DNA from: CAVVYA01 sp963752345
GTDB lineage: Bacteria > Pseudomonadota > Alphaproteobacteria > SMXQ01
DNA length: 64,000 bases
Assembly: GCA_963752345.1 (NCBI GenBank)
Contig: CAVVYA010000002.1
Location: forward strand, 1,159,143-1,223,142
Reading direction: 5' to 3'
The notes under the pieces are model-generated. The model was not told the origin of the DNA, made no database searches, and was given only the letters and a program-made list of their open reading frames with translations. This document shows, one piece after another, positions 1 through 10,666 of the stretch. Positions within the stretch are counted from its first letter, which is position 1; each line of letters begins with the position of its first letter. A program made the translations under genes and the position numbers.

Positions 1-262
1 GCCGGCCTCCAGCGCGGCGAGCGCCATGCGGAGCGTGCAGGCCCGCCGGTCCCGCCGAAACCACCGCCTGGATGGATTTGTCGCCGAGCATGACGGACAT
101 GTCGTTCGTGGTGGCAATGCCATGCTTGTCGCAAAAAGCCTTGATCCGCTCCGGATTGCGCGACACAGCCTTGACGAAGGTGATCTTGTCGCTCTTCCCC
201 TGCACCGATTTGACCAGACGCTCGCCCCAGTTTCCCAAACCGACGATCCCGACACGCAGCAT
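1..262 (-). CDS. Gfo/Idh/MocA-family NAD(P)-dependent oxidoreductase, N-terminal part
   Basis: This is the amino-terminal part of a dinucleotide-binding oxidoreductase that runs off the left edge. Translation from the ATG at 262 starts MLRVGIVGLGNWG, a Rossmann glycine motif (GLGNWG). It continues with FVKAVSRNPERIKAF and a stretch ending in HGIATTNDMSVML, which is the spacing usual for Gfo/Idh/MocA proteins. A strong ribosome site (GGGAGGAC) sits just upstream. The frame seems to slip near position 30, where the expected LAALEAG reading lies in another frame. It starts 25 bases after the molybdenum hydroxylase stop, so the two are probably co-transcribed. Substrate is unknown. Confidence 0.7.
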   Translation of the reverse strand, partial: MLRVGIVGLGNWGERLVKSVQGKSDKITFVKAVSRNPERIKAFCDKHGIATTNDMSVMLGDKSIQAVVSAGPAGLHAPHGARRAGGR

Positions 263-287
263 ATTCTGTCCTCCCTCTTTCCTTTGT

Positions 288-2629
288 TCAGGCCGCGCTG
301 ATTTTGTTCTGCGCGGCCCGGATCGCGCGCCACACCCGCTCCGGCGTGGCCGGCATTTCGATATGGCGGATGCCGAATTCCGACAGCGCGTCGACGATGG
401 CGTTGGCGACCGCCGGCAGCGCGCCGACATTGCCCGCCTCGCCGGCGCCCTTGACGCCGAGCGGATTGGTCGTGGTCGGCACCGGGTTGCTCAGGATCTT
501 TATGTAACTGAAATCATCGGCGCGCGGCATGGCGTAGTCCATGAACGAGCCGGTGAGCAACTGGCCGGAGTTCGGGATCGAAGCGGATATCCTCGCTCAG
601 CATCTGGCCGACGCCCTGGGCGACGCCGCCGACGATCTGGCCCTTGAGCAGCAGCGGGTTGAGCACGGTGCCGACGTCATCCACCACATTGTAGCGCACG
701 ATGCGCACCACGCCGGTTTCCGGATCGATTTCCACCTCGCAGACATGGCAGCCGTTGGGATAGTTCGTCGCCGTGGTCTGGAACACCGCCGTCTCGTTGA
801 GGCCGGGCTCCATGCCCGCCGGCAGGTTCTTGGGCTTGAGCGAGTCCTTGGCGATGTCCTGGATGGTGAGCGAGCGGTTGCTCTTGGGCGAGGAGAACAC
901 ACCCTCGGCGAAGCGCACCTCCGCCGCTTCCACGTTCAGCATCTTGGCGGCGATCTTCGAGCCCTTCTCGATGATCTTGTGGGACGCCATGAGCAGCGCG
1001 CTGCCGCCGATCGTCGCGGTGCGCGAGCCGCCGGTGCCTTCGCCGAAGAACACCTTGTCGGTGTCGCCCTGGACATAGTGGATATCGTTGGGATCGATGC
1101 CGAGCTGCTCGCTGACCAGTTGCTTGAACACGGTCTCGTGGCCCTGGCCCTGGGTCACCGCGCCCGAGAGCACGGTGACGGTGCCGGCGCGGTCGAAGCG
1201 GATTTCGGCGCCCTCGAATCCGGGCGAGGCCGCCTTCTCGATGCTGTTGGAAAGGCCGATGCCGCGCAGCTTGCCGAGCGCGCGCGATTCGGCGCGGCGC
1301 CGGGCAAAACCGCGCCAGTCCGCGATATCGAGCGCCAGGTCCATGTTCTTCTCGAACTCGCCGCAGTCGTAATTGAAGTTCGAGCGGCGTCCGGTAGGGC
1401 ATGGCGGCGGCGGGAATCAGATTGCGCCGGCGCAGTTCGACCGGATCCATGCCGAGCTCGTCGGCCGCAATATCGATCAGCCGCTCGATGACGAAGGCCG
1501 CCTCGGGCCGGCCGTTGCCGCGATAGGGCCGCACCGGATTGGTATGGGTGAAGACCACGGTGACGTCGACATGCGCGGCCGGCGTCTTGTAGACATTGGC
1601 GAGCGTGCCGAGATTGACGACCGGCGAGCTCTGCCCCCCGGCCTGCAAATAGGCGCCGAGATTGGCGATGTTCCTCACCCGCAAGCCGAGGAAGTTGCCC
1701 TGCCCGTCGAGCGCGAGTTCGCCGTCTGTCACGATGTCGCGGCCCTGCCCGTCGCTCAGAAAGGATTCGGAGCGCGTGCTGATCCATTTGACCGGGCGCC
1801 CGGTCACCTTGGATCCCCACAGCACCAGGGCGACCTCGTTGTAGACCGCGGATTTCATGCCGAAACTGCCGCCGATGTCGCCGGCCACCACGCGCACCCG
1901 GCTTTCCGGCACGCGCAGCACGCGCGACAGCTGGCCGCGAAACGAATGGGCGCGCTGCAACGTGGTGTAAACGGTGTAGTGATCCTCCGTGCGGTCGTAG
2001 ACGCCGATGCTGCCGCGCGTCTCCATGGTGGCGGCGGTGACGCGATTGACCGCGAAACGATGGCGCACCACGTGAGCGGCCTTGGCGAAGGCCGCGTCGG
2101 TCGCCGCCTTGTCGCCGACCTGATGCACGAAGCAGATGTTGTTCGGGCAGTCGTCCCATACCAGCGGCGCGCCGGATTCGACTGCGTCGGGAGCGAAAAC
2201 CACGGCGGGCTGCGGCTCGTATGCCACCTCGATGAGCTCGGCCGCGTCGACAGCTTGGTCGAGAGTCTCGGCAATCACGAAGGCGACACAATCGCCGAGG
2301 TAGCGCACACGATCCGCGACCAACGCAGGATAGGGCGGACGGAACAGCGGCGATCCGTCGCGTCGTTTCTCATCGCCCTTCGGAACCGGCAGATCGCCGT
2401 AACCGGAACTCTTCCAGTCTTCGCCGGTCAGAACCGCAAGCACGCCCGGCGCCGCCCTGGCGCGCGCCGTATCAACCGATAGGATTTTTGCATGAGCGTG
2501 AAGTGAGCGCAGGACATGGCCGAACGCCATGTGCGGAAACGACATATCGGCGACATAGCGGCCGCCGCCGCGCAGCAATCTCATATCTTCGAAACGGGGA
2601 ACGCCCTGCCCGATCCCATATTCGCCCAT
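288..2629 (-). pseudogene. Xanthine dehydrogenase family molybdopterin-binding (large) subunit, frameshifted
   Basis: Large catalytic subunit of a molybdenum hydroxylase (xanthine dehydrogenase, CO dehydrogenase form II, aldehyde oxidase group). The start ATG at 2629 follows AAGAGGG. The N-terminal domain begins GVPRFEDMRLLRGGGRY, and the cofactor domain shows GDIGGSFGMK and YRGNGRPEA. The AYRCSFR loop of form I CO dehydrogenase is absent, so the substrate is not assumed to be CO. The protein is read in three frames: the first ends near 1380, the second runs from there to about 550, and the last carries the conserved TTTNPLGVKGAGEAG region to the stop at 288. Each break equals one extra base or two missing. 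About 780 residues in total, normal for the family. No FAD or 2Fe-2S subunit gene lies next to it. Confidence 0.85.
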
Positions 2630-2687
2630 TGCTTACCCTCTTCTTGACACATGCGCGTTCCATCACGGTTCGCAGCTCCACCGTGCG

Positions 2688-2712
2688 GGAACAATCGGAA
2701 AAGCTCCGCGTT
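2688..2712 (+). promoter_or_regulatory. EcfG-type stress promoter for the glycine-zipper lipoprotein
   Basis: GGAAC at 2688-2692, 16 bases, then CGTT at 2709-2712. This matches the alphaproteobacterial EcfG consensus exactly. The -10 end lies 35 bases before the ATG at 2748. Confidence 0.7.
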
Positions 2713-2747
2713 ATCGTTGCAACTTATACATTAGAGGAAGGTGAAGC

Positions 2748-2993
2748 ATGAACATCGTTCCAATCGCCGCAGTTCTCTGCGCGGGCCTTCTCCTCGGTGC
2801 GTGCGGCACCAACAAGACCGACCGCGCCCTCAGTGGCGGCGCAATCGGTGCCGGTGCCGGCGCCGCGGCCGGTGCCTTGACCGGCGGCAGCGTCCTCGGC
2901 GGCGCCCTCATCGGCGGCGCCGGCGGTGCCGCGGCCGGCGCACTGACGGACCCGAAAGACGTCAACCTCGGCAAACCAGCCTGGGACCGCTAA
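2748..2993 (+). CDS. Small glycine-zipper lipoprotein
   Basis: An 81-residue predicted outer-envelope lipoprotein. Residues 1-18 form a signal peptide ending in the lipobox LLGACG, with lipidation expected on the cysteine. Residues 28-66 are almost entirely Gly/Ala in a zipper pattern (GGAIGAGAGAAAGA, GGALIGGAGGAAAGA), typical of membrane-spanning glycine-zipper proteins such as the YMGG/OmpA-like group. The start is supported by GAGGAAGGTGAAGC just upstream. It is a single-gene unit, with an exact EcfG-type promoter before it and a strong terminator after it, so general stress control is likely. Exact function is unknown. Confidence 0.8.
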   Translation: MNIVPIAAVLCAGLLLGACGTNKTDRALSGGAIGAGAGAAAGALTGGSVLGGALIGGAGGAAAGALTDPKDVNLGKPAWDR

Positions 2994-3024
2994 CGACAAT
3001 AAATCACCCAAGGTCGATTTCTTG

Positions 3025-3055
3025 AAAGCCGGATCTCAAAAGGTCCGGCTTTTTT
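3025..3055 (+). terminator. Rho-independent terminator after the glycine-zipper gene
   Basis: An 11-bp stem (AAAGCCGGATC with GGTCCGGCTTT, one G-T pair) with loop TCAAAA, followed by a run of T. Confidence 0.85.
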
Positions 3056-3281
3056 CTTGCTCTCGATCCGTCCGGCGCAACGCGCCATCCTCTATAAGAC
3101 CCTGATCAGTCGGCGCTTTCCGCAAGGCGCTGTCCGGCGCCGCATCGCCCGCGATAGGCCGTGACACTGACTGGGTTTGTGCCTAGCATTTAGACGCCGC
3201 TCCGTGAATATCGAGCGGTTGTGCTCGATCAGAGCGCTTGAGCGCCACGAGCCGTCTGGGATGCAACAGGAGGGCACGGAT

Positions 3282-4609
3282 ATGCGGCGTCTTTCTCGTC
3301 TCGCTTCGGGCATCTGCGGAATTTTCGGACTCGATCATCCCCGGTGCGGTCTCCGCCGACGAAGCCCTCTTCAAGGGTAAACGCGTCGAATCCATCGTCG
3401 TCTCGACGCCCGGCGGCGGAACCGATACCAGCACCCGTCTGGTCGGCCGCTTTCTCGCCAAGCACCTTCCCGGCAGCCCGGACGTCACCTTCCGCAACAT
3501 GCCCGCCGGCCACGGCGTGGCCGGCCTCAATTACTTCGCCAAGCAGGTCAAGCCGAACGGCCTGACCTGGGTCGGTGGCAGCAGCTCGCATACGGACTCC
3601 GTGACGCTCGCCAAGGAAGCGGTCGAATACAATCCGACGAAATTCGAATTTTTCGGCGGCGTGTCGCGCGGCGGCTCGCTGATCGTGCTGCGCAAGGAAA
3701 AGCTCGCGAACCTGACCGACAAATCCCTGCCGCCGGTGATCGTCGGCGAGATCGACGGCAACCGCAGTTGGGGCCAGATGGTGATGTGGGGCGCCGACAT
3801 CCTGGGCTGGAACATCAAATTCGTCGTCGGCTATCCGGGCTCGGGGCCGCTCAACCTCGCCGCGCGGCGCGGCGAGATCGACATGTTCGGCACCGCCGGA
3901 CTCGACTCTCCTCAGGCAGATACTGGAAACCAACCAGTTCGTCGCGGTGGCCCAGGACGGCTCGGTGGGCGACACCAGTGCCGTCGGCCGCAAGGATTTC
4001 CCCGGCGTGCCGGTGTTCGCCGAGCTGGTCGAGGGCAAGACCTCGGGCCTGCAGGCCGAGACCTTCGAGTTCTGGAACAGCAGCGTGCAGATGGATAAAT
4101 GGTATGCCCTGCCGTCGGGAACGCCGAAGGAATACACCGACGCCTATCGCGCCGCCTGGAACAAGCTGGTGGTCGATCCCGAATTTCTCAAATCGGCACA
4201 CCTGCAATTCGGCGAGGATTTTACGCCGGTGACCGGGGAGAGCGTGGCCAAGATGGTCAGCCGCACCTCCTACCCGCGCAAGGAAATCACCGCCTTTTTC
4301 GAAAGCCTGAAGATCAAATATGGCCTGCCCGCCCAGCCGCTGCGTGACGACGAGATTGCCCGGCTTGCCAAGGAACAGGGCCTGACCACGGAATCGCCGA
4401 AGGTGGTCACCACGCTCAAGGCGGTCAACAAGGAGGGCCGCGAGATCGTGTTCGTCAACGACAGCAAGGAAGAGAGCATCGAGGTCAGCGGCAGCCGCAC
4501 GACCGTGACGATCGGCGGCAAGAAAGCCGCGCGCGGCGATCTCAAGAGCGGGATGAACTGCGAGATCGCCTACAACGGTAAGGACGCCGATATCGTCGCC
4601 TGCCAGTGA
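3282..4609 (+). pseudogene. TctC/Bug-type periplasmic receptor with a C-terminal extension, frameshifted
   Basis: Tripartite tricarboxylate transporter receptor-like protein, a periplasmic solute-capture protein. The ATG at 3282 follows ACAGGAGGG. Frame is lost inside the signal peptide near 3340, continues in a second frame (GKRVESIVVSTPGGGTDTST, NMPAGHGVAGLNYFA), and slips again near 3895 before LLRQILETNQFVAVAQDG. Together the reading gives about 440 residues, some 100 more than the usual 320-340. The extra part, after about residue 345, reads PAQPLRDDEIARLAKEQGL and then a beta-rich segment ending NGKDADIVACQ. I do not recognise it. The extension is in the third, unbroken frame, so it is not created by the indels. 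No tctA or tctB membrane genes are nearby. Confidence 0.7.
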
Positions 4610-4924
4610 CGCTGACGTCATAGGCGCGAAACGCCATAGAGCGTTGTCCGCCGAAGTGGAAACGGTTCGGCGTCGAAAAGCGCGATGCAATCGAGACTCG
4701 GGAGCATGGTCCGAGGCCCTAGACGGGCATCATGCTCTCGTCCAACTCGCTATGGTCTAACTCGCGCACGGCTGGCCGATTGAAGCCGAGGTCGTTGGCG
4801 GCCGTGTCGTGCTCCACGTGGCCACCGAACGCCATGCTATCGGCGTTTCCCACAGAAACTTGGGTGCGCGACCGGACAGCCATGCGCGGGCCAGGCTATT
4901 TCGCGCCCTGTTGCGACGGTCAGA
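4610..4924. repeat. Intergenic region with a rhizobial-type repeat
   Basis: No convincing gene. The part from about 4637 to 4740 (AAGTGGAAACGGTTCGGCG, then AAAAGCGCGATGCAATC, then CATCATGCTCT) resembles the short dispersed intergenic repeat common in Bradyrhizobium and relatives, recognised from general knowledge only. A 54-codon minus-strand frame at 4719-4883 reads plausibly near its end but has no ribosome site or known family, so it is not called. Confidence 0.4.
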
Positions 4925-6670
4925 TCATGGCCCGCGGCAGATCACGTTGAGCAGCGCCTGGCGGCCGTCGCCGATCGCCTTGAGCGCGCGGTCGATGGCG
5001 CCTCGGCATGTCGGCCGGATCGCTCGACCCGCTCGCCGTAGCCGTCCGACGACCTCGACCGCTTTTTCGAATTTCGAGCGCCGGCTCGAAATAGGTCAGC
5101 GGCTCGCGGTTGCTCTTGGCGGCGTAGCCGTCGGGATAGACCTCGCGCGTGTTGCGCTTCACCGCGCCCCACATCTCGTTGTTGAACACGACCGTGAGGA
5201 TCGGCAGCTTCTCGGCCTTGCGCGACATAGTGCGCCGGCGATCGGATTGCCGAACATGTAGGCGCCGTCGCCGCAGGTGGCGATCACGAGCTTGTCGGGC
5301 GCCGCCGCCTTGACGCCGAGCGCCGTGCCGAGGCCCCAGCCGAGCGCGCCGGCCGCGCCCGAGCGAATAAAAGGTGCCGGGCTTGGTGAAGCGCATATGC
5401 TCGAAGGTGAGCGGCGATTCCTTGATGACGATGGCGTCGTCGCCCTTCACCTGGTTGAGGCAATGGGTGATCCAGGCCGGATGCATCGGCGTCTGCGTTC
5501 TTGCGCCTTCTCCAGCACCGCCTTCCACTTGTCGCGCTGCGTCTGGCGCTCGCCGGCCAGACGCGCTTGCGGCGCGCGTCGATGCGCGGCCTGCGCGCGC
5601 TTCTCGCGCGCGGCTCAGCGCCTCGGTCAGCGCCGGCAGGGTCGCGCCGATGACGCCGGTGATCGCCAGATCGCACGGGAAGCCGCGCAGCGGATAGGAC
5701 GCGAACAGCGGATCGGCGCCGATATGGATGATCTTGCAGTCGCGCGCGCGGCGCCTTCTTGCTGCGGGATCCACGGCACGTCGCATTCGAGCACGACGAT
5801 GACGTCGGCTTCGTCGAGATAGCGCGTCGGGGTCGAAGCCGAGATGCATCGGATGATCGGTCGGCAGGGCACATGTAGCGCGGCTTGCGCTGCGTCACCG
5901 GAATGGCGAAGCGGTCGGCCAGCGCGGCGAGCTTGGCCACGTCGCTCTCGATCGCGCCGGCGCTCGACGGTGATGATCAGCGGGAATTCCGCGCTTGCGC
6001 GATCATGTCGGCGGCCTCGTCGATGGCGTCGGGATCGGGATAGGGCGCGCGACGGCGTCGCGGTGGCGCGACGGCGAGGCGTAGTGGAAATTCTCGATCG
6101 GCGCGGCCAGCACTTCGCGCGGCAGGGTCAGGTAGATCGGGCCCGCGTCGGCTCGCTCATGGCGATGTTGAGCGCGCGGTCGACGGTGGCTTCCAGCACA
6201 TGGCGCGTTCGGCAGCTCGTAATCCCATTTGACGATCTCGCGCACCATGGCGCGCTGGTCGCGCATTTCCTGCGGCCAGTGGATCTCGCCGGTGCGCTGC
6301 GCCGGGCACGCCGCCCTCTTCGCTGTAGGGCGTGCGGCCGGCGGTGAAGAGCATCGGGATGTTGCCGCGCCAGGCATTCATCAGCCCGCACATGGCGTTC
6401 GCCGTGCCGACATTGACATGCACCATCACCGCCTGCGGCCGGCCGGTCTTCAGGTAATAGCCGAGCGCCATGTGGATGGCGACGTTCTCGTGCGGCACGG
6501 TGATCGGCTTCGGCACCTTGGCGCCGGTGCACCTGGGCCTTGGCGAGCGACTCGATCAGCGGCGCGAAATCGGTGCCGGCGTTGGCGAACAGATAATCGA
6601 CGCCGCGATCGGCGAGCAGCGCGAGATAGGCGTCCGCCACGGTTCCTGATTCGATGGTCTTGGTCGCCAC
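4925..6670 (-). pseudogene. Thiamine-diphosphate-dependent enzyme (acetolactate synthase/benzoylformate decarboxylase-like), many frameshifts
   Basis: A ThDP enzyme of the acetolactate synthase-like superfamily. The total span equals 582 codons, the normal family length, but the reading moves between all three frames eight or more times. Recognisable blocks in order are the N-terminal ADAYLALLADRGVDYLFANAG, the Glu-containing PYR segment HENVAIHMALGYYLKTGRPQ with VHVNVGTANAMCG, then NIPMLFTAGRTPYSEEG and EIHWPQEMRDQ. The C-terminal PP-domain part reads TVVFNNEMWGAVKRNTREVYP and ends DGRQALLNVICRGP at the TGA at 4925. The density of breaks is the highest in the window. It is either a decaying gene or a local cluster of read errors. 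The conserved codon structure favours recent loss or error. Substrate cannot be said; the neighbours suggest aromatic or 2-oxoacid metabolism. Confidence 0.75.
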
Positions 6671-6767
6671 TGCGTACTCCCTTTCGCGGCTCTAATAGCC
6701 GCTTTGTATGATTTGTCCACCGCGCCGGAAGCGCGGATGATGCTGCGCCGGTTCGGTGTTGGCCCGA

Positions 6768-7828
6768 TTACGGACGCGGTCTCTCTTCGTAGAAAGTCAG
6801 TTTCTTCTGCAACGGCGCGTCATCGGCGCGGATCAGGCGCGCCGGCCCCCTGCCGTCCGCCGTGTGCTCGATAGCAGCAAAGACCGGCGCGGAGAAGGTG
6901 TCGCCGGCCTGCCACGGTCATCGGCTCGCCGCCGATCACAGACCGGCCGCTGCCCTCCACCACATGGAAGATCGCGCTGGCCGAGCGCAACGCTGGCCGC
7001 AAGGTCTCGCCGGGCGCGCAGAAACATCGCGGTGAAGCCGATGGTGGGCAGGCAGCTTTCGCCGGTCTCGGGATTGACATAGGCGAGTTCGACCGCTTCG
7101 CCGCGCGGCGCGTGCTCCGCCATGGCGTCGAGCGCGGATTTCGTCCGCGCCCAGGGAAAGCGCATCAGCGGATAGGCCGGGCGCGGCGCACCGTTGGCCC
7201 GCACCGGCACCAGGCCGGCCTGGCTGAATTCGACCGCCGAGGCATCGGGCCGGTTGGCGCGCGCCTGCAATTTGCCTTCGACCGCGTAGGAGCCTTCGAG
7301 ATAGACGAACAGCGGCAGGTCGAGCACGTCGAGCCAGATCACCGGATCGGTGCCGTCGTGGCCGTGGTCGTGCCACAGGCCGCCGGGCGTCAGGATCACG
7401 TCGCCGCGCTCCATCGGGCATTTCTCGCCGTTGACCACGGTGTAGCCGCCGCGCCCCTCGATCACGACGCGGGCCGCGCTCGGCGTATGGCGGTGGGTCG
7501 GCGCCGTCTCGCCCGGCAGCAGCAGTTGCAGCCCGCAATAGAGGGTGGCGGTCGCCTGCATGGCGCCGTCGCCGCGCCCCGGATCGGACAGCACCAGCAC
7601 GCGGCGCTCGGCCTTCTCGATCGGCGTCAGCTCGCCGGCGCGCAACAGCAGCGGACGGATGCGCGCGAACGACCACAGGCAGGGTTTGCTCACCGGCTGC
7701 GGCTGGCCTTGCGGCAGGAGATTGCGCAGCATCGGCCACAGCGGCGCCACATGCTCGCCCTGCATGGCGCGGCGATAATCGATCGGCAGGCTTTCGAGCG
7801 TTCCGAGCGGGGACGCCATGGACGCCAT
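6768..7828 (-). pseudogene. Gentisate 1,2-dioxygenase-like bicupin, frameshifted near its 3' end
   Basis: A cupin dioxygenase of the gentisate/1-hydroxy-2-naphthoate ring-cleaving family, cytoplasmic and Fe(II)-dependent by family. The first cupin shows GETAPTHRHTPSAARVVIEG and then GGLWHDHGHDGTDPV, supplying the metal-binding histidines. Reading is continuous to about 7020, then passes through two one-base slips (near 7015 and 6915) to end LQKKLTFYEERPRP at 6768. The ATG at 7828 is preferred over the GTG at 7840 because GAGAGAGGA lies directly before it. About 350 residues once repaired. A second member of this family lies at 44427-45404. Confidence 0.8.
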
Positions 7829-8090
7829 TTCCTCTCTCACTATGGGGCGCCTTCTATCGCGCGGGAGCCCGCGCTGCGGCGTTTCCCTTGGCCCGCCGCG
7901 GCCGCCATCGACCAGGCCTGACCGGGAATTTTGTTGTGCGTGAACGGTATACGGATGGTTTGCGGCCTGTCAATCGCGCCGGAAGCCGCGCAGCCGAGCA
8001 CCGCCCCGACGACCGCAGGAATTCTCCGATTGCCGCGGGCCGAGCCGCTCACTACGCTATTCGCAAAACACGCAAGAATTTGGAGGCATC

Positions 8091-9122
8091 ATGACTGTGA
8101 CCAGCCAACGGCGCGGCATCCTGTGCGGCGCCGCCCTTATCGCACTCGCCTGCGGCTCGGCGGCTGCCGCCGACGCGCAGGAGTTCTACAAGGGCAAGAC
8201 GATCAACTTGCTGGTCGGCGGCACGGCAGGCGGCGGTTTCGACACCATCTCGCGCATCATGGCGCATCACTACGGGCGCTATCTTCCCGGCGAGCCGAGC
8301 TTCAATGTCCGGATCATGCCAGGGGGCGGCGGAATCGTGGTGGCGAACCATACCTACAATGTCGCGCCCAAGGACGGCACGACCATCGCCTATGTCGGCC
8401 CGGTCGTGGTCCAGCCCCTGCTCAGCCCGGACGACAACCGCATCCAGTTCGACGCCAAGAAATTCACCTGGGTGGGCAGCCTGGGTGTCACCCATTCCAT
8501 CCTGTTCGCCTGGCACAAGACACCGTTCATGACGGCCCAGGACCTGTTTCAGCGCGAAATGATCGTCGGCGGCACAGGCGCCGCCTCGACCACCGACATC
8601 TATCCCAAGGTGCTCAATGCGGTGCTCGGCACCAAGTTCAAGCTGATCACCGGCTACCAGGGCACCAAGGAGACGCTGATCGCCATCGAGCGCGGCGAGG
8701 CGGACGGCCGCTTCAATTCGTGGGACAGCATGAAGACCACGAGCGGCAGTTGGATCAAGGACGGCCAGGCGCGCATCCTGCTGCAGGCCGCCACCAAGCG
8801 CCATGCGGAGCTGCCCAACGTGCCGACCGCGCTGGAGCTCGCCAAGACCGACGAGCAGAAGCAGGCGATCGAATTCCTGTTCCTGCCCGCCGAGATGGGC
8901 CGTCCGATCGCGGCGCCGCCCGGCATTCCCGCGGGGCAGAAGAAGGCGCTGCTCGAGGGCTTCGCCAAGCTGGTGACGGACCAAGCCTTCCTGGCCGACG
9001 CCGCGAAGGCCGGTCTCGAAGTGGACGGGCCGATGACCGGCCCGCAAATCGATCAGATCGTCGAGCGCATTTACGCCACGCCCAAACCCGTGGTCGAGAA
9101 GGTCGCCAAGGCGATGCAATAA
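8091..9122 (+). CDS. TctC/Bug-type periplasmic substrate-binding protein
   Basis: Intact 343-residue periplasmic receptor of the tripartite tricarboxylate transporter family. A signal peptide (residues 1-26, cut near SAAAADA) is followed by the family pattern FYKGKTINLLVGGTAGGGFD, NVRIMPGGGGIVVANHTYN and a C-terminal region with VPTALELAKTDEQKQ and GIPAGQKKALLEGF. TTGGAGGCATC before the ATG is a good ribosome site. No membrane subunits lie beside it, so it is an orphan receptor that must share TctAB-type components encoded elsewhere or have another role. The next gene is an Old Yellow Enzyme on the same strand. Confidence 0.9.
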   Translation: MTVTSQRRGILCGAALIALACGSAAAADAQEFYKGKTINLLVGGTAGGGFDTISRIMAHHYGRYLPGEPSFNVRIMPGGGGIVVANHTYNVAPKDGTTIAYVGPVVVQPLLSPDDNRIQFDAKKFTWVGSLGVTHSILFAWHKTPFMTAQDLFQREMIVGGTGAASTTDIYPKVLNAVLGTKFKLITGYQGTKETLIAIERGEADGRFNSWDSMKTTSGSWIKDGQARILLQAATKRHAELPNVPTALELAKTDEQKQAIEFLFLPAEMGRPIAAPPGIPAGQKKALLEGFAKLVTDQAFLADAAKAGLEVDGPMTGPQIDQIVERIYATPKPVVEKVAKAMQ

Positions 9123-9371
9123 GGCGGCCAATTCAGATGCCGCTCAAAGCAAAATCGCGGCGGGACCTGCTCGGCGGTGGAGGATCATCGGGGGAAAGTT
9201 TTCCGCCGGATCTTTGGCTGCCGGGTTGCACACCGCCGAAGTTGCGGCGACCCGCCCGCAACCGTATCGTCGCAGACCGTCGATTCTTTCTATAATCCCA
9301 CGCGCTGAGCGCACCAACAACGGACCCCGTCATGCCCGATTCCGACCGCTTCGCCAGCCCAGACCGCGCCC

Positions 9372-10433
9372 ATGTTCCAGCCGCTCGCCCTGCGCGGCGT
9401 AACCCTGCCGAACCGGGTGGTGGTCTCGCCCATGTGCATGTATTCGGCGAACGACGGCACGGTCGGCGATTTCCAGCTCGTTCATCTCGGCAGCCGCGCC
9501 CAGGGCGGCGCCGGCCTGGTCTTCACCGAAATGACCGACGTCTCGCCCGAAGGCCGCATCTCGCCGCGCTGCGCCGGGATGTACAAGCCGGAACATCGCG
9601 ACGCCTGGAAGCGCGTGGTCGATTTCGTGCACGGCAATTCCGACGCCAAGATCGGCATGCAGCTCGCCCATGCCGGCCGCAAGGGCTCGACGCCGGCGCC
9701 ATGGGAACGCGGCAAGCCGCTCGGCGACAAGGGCTGGCAGCTCGTGGCGCCCTCCGCCATCCCGTTCGACGCGAACAGCCCGGTGCCGAAGGAAATGGAC
9801 CGGCGCGACCTCGACAAGGTGCGCGACGATTTCGCGCGCGCGGCGCGCTGGGCCGACGAAGCGGGCTTCGACGTGATCGAATTCCATATGGGGCACGGCT
9901 ACCTGCTGTCGTCCTTCCTGTCGCCGCTGTCCAACAAGCGAAGCGACCAATACGGCGGCAGCCTGGACAATCGGCTGCGCTTCCCGCTGGAGGTAATCAA
10001 GGCGGTGCGCGACATCTGGCCCGACGACAAGCCGCTGTTCGCGCGCATCTCGGCAACCGATTGGGAGGACGGCGGCAACACCATCGAGGACGGCGTGGCG
10101 ATCGCCCGCGCGCTCAAGGCGGCGGGGATCGACGTCGTCGACGCCTCGAGCGGCAACGTCACCAGCACCAAGCGGCCGGCGACTCACGAGATGTTCCAGG
10201 TGCCGCTCGCCGCGCGCATCCGCAAGGAGGCGAACGTCATGACCATGGCCGTCGGCAATATCCGCACGGTGGAGGACGTCAACCGCGTCCTGGACGAAGG
10301 CCAGGCCGATCTCTGCGCCATCGGCCGCTGGCACTTGTTCGATCCGTATTTCGCCCGCCATGCCGCGCGCGAACTCGGCTCCGATGGCAGCCCCTGGCCG
10401 AACCAGTACAAGCGCGCCGCCGAGGTCGTGTGA
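9372..10433 (+). CDS. NADH:flavin oxidoreductase, Old Yellow Enzyme family (YqjM-like)
   Basis: FMN-dependent ene-reductase, 353 residues, cytoplasmic TIM barrel. It carries the YqjM-class features: Cys22 and Tyr24 in SPMCMYS, substrate-binding His172 and His175 in HMGHGYLLSSFLSPLSN, and the phosphate-binding end AVGNIRTVED with CAIGRWHLFDP. It also resembles the flavin oxidoreductase half of salicylyl-CoA 5-hydroxylase, but no monooxygenase part is fused. An upstream ATG at 9332 lies in another frame; an indel there could extend the N-terminus by about 13 residues. No transcriptional partner is obvious. Confidence 0.9.
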   Translation: MFQPLALRGVTLPNRVVVSPMCMYSANDGTVGDFQLVHLGSRAQGGAGLVFTEMTDVSPEGRISPRCAGMYKPEHRDAWKRVVDFVHGNSDAKIGMQLAHAGRKGSTPAPWERGKPLGDKGWQLVAPSAIPFDANSPVPKEMDRRDLDKVRDDFARAARWADEAGFDVIEFHMGHGYLLSSFLSPLSNKRSDQYGGSLDNRLRFPLEVIKAVRDIWPDDKPLFARISATDWEDGGNTIEDGVAIARALKAAGIDVVDASSGNVTSTKRPATHEMFQVPLAARIRKEANVMTMAVGNIRTVEDVNRVLDEGQADLCAIGRWHLFDPYFARHAARELGSDGSPWPNQYKRAAEVV

Positions 10434-10666
10434 AGCGGGCAGCTCGGGCGAAGCCCGGTCGGTTTGCGGCCATTCCGCCATTCGAGGCTGCCGCTCCAGG
10501 TGAAGGTATTTTGCCTTATGCTACTGATCTACGGGCTTTTTGACAGATAGACCGAGCGGGTATAACGTTCTCTATAAGACACACGAGGCTTCGCTCGGAA
10601 GCCCGCCAAGCGATAAACGGTTCGTCAAAAAATGCCGATATCGCACCGATCAGGGGAGACTACCGC

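Noticed and set aside
4719..4883. 54-codon minus-strand frame reading GGHVEHDTAANDLGFNRPAV near its end
   Set aside because: No ribosome site, no recognised family, short, and a repeat-like sequence lies beside it.
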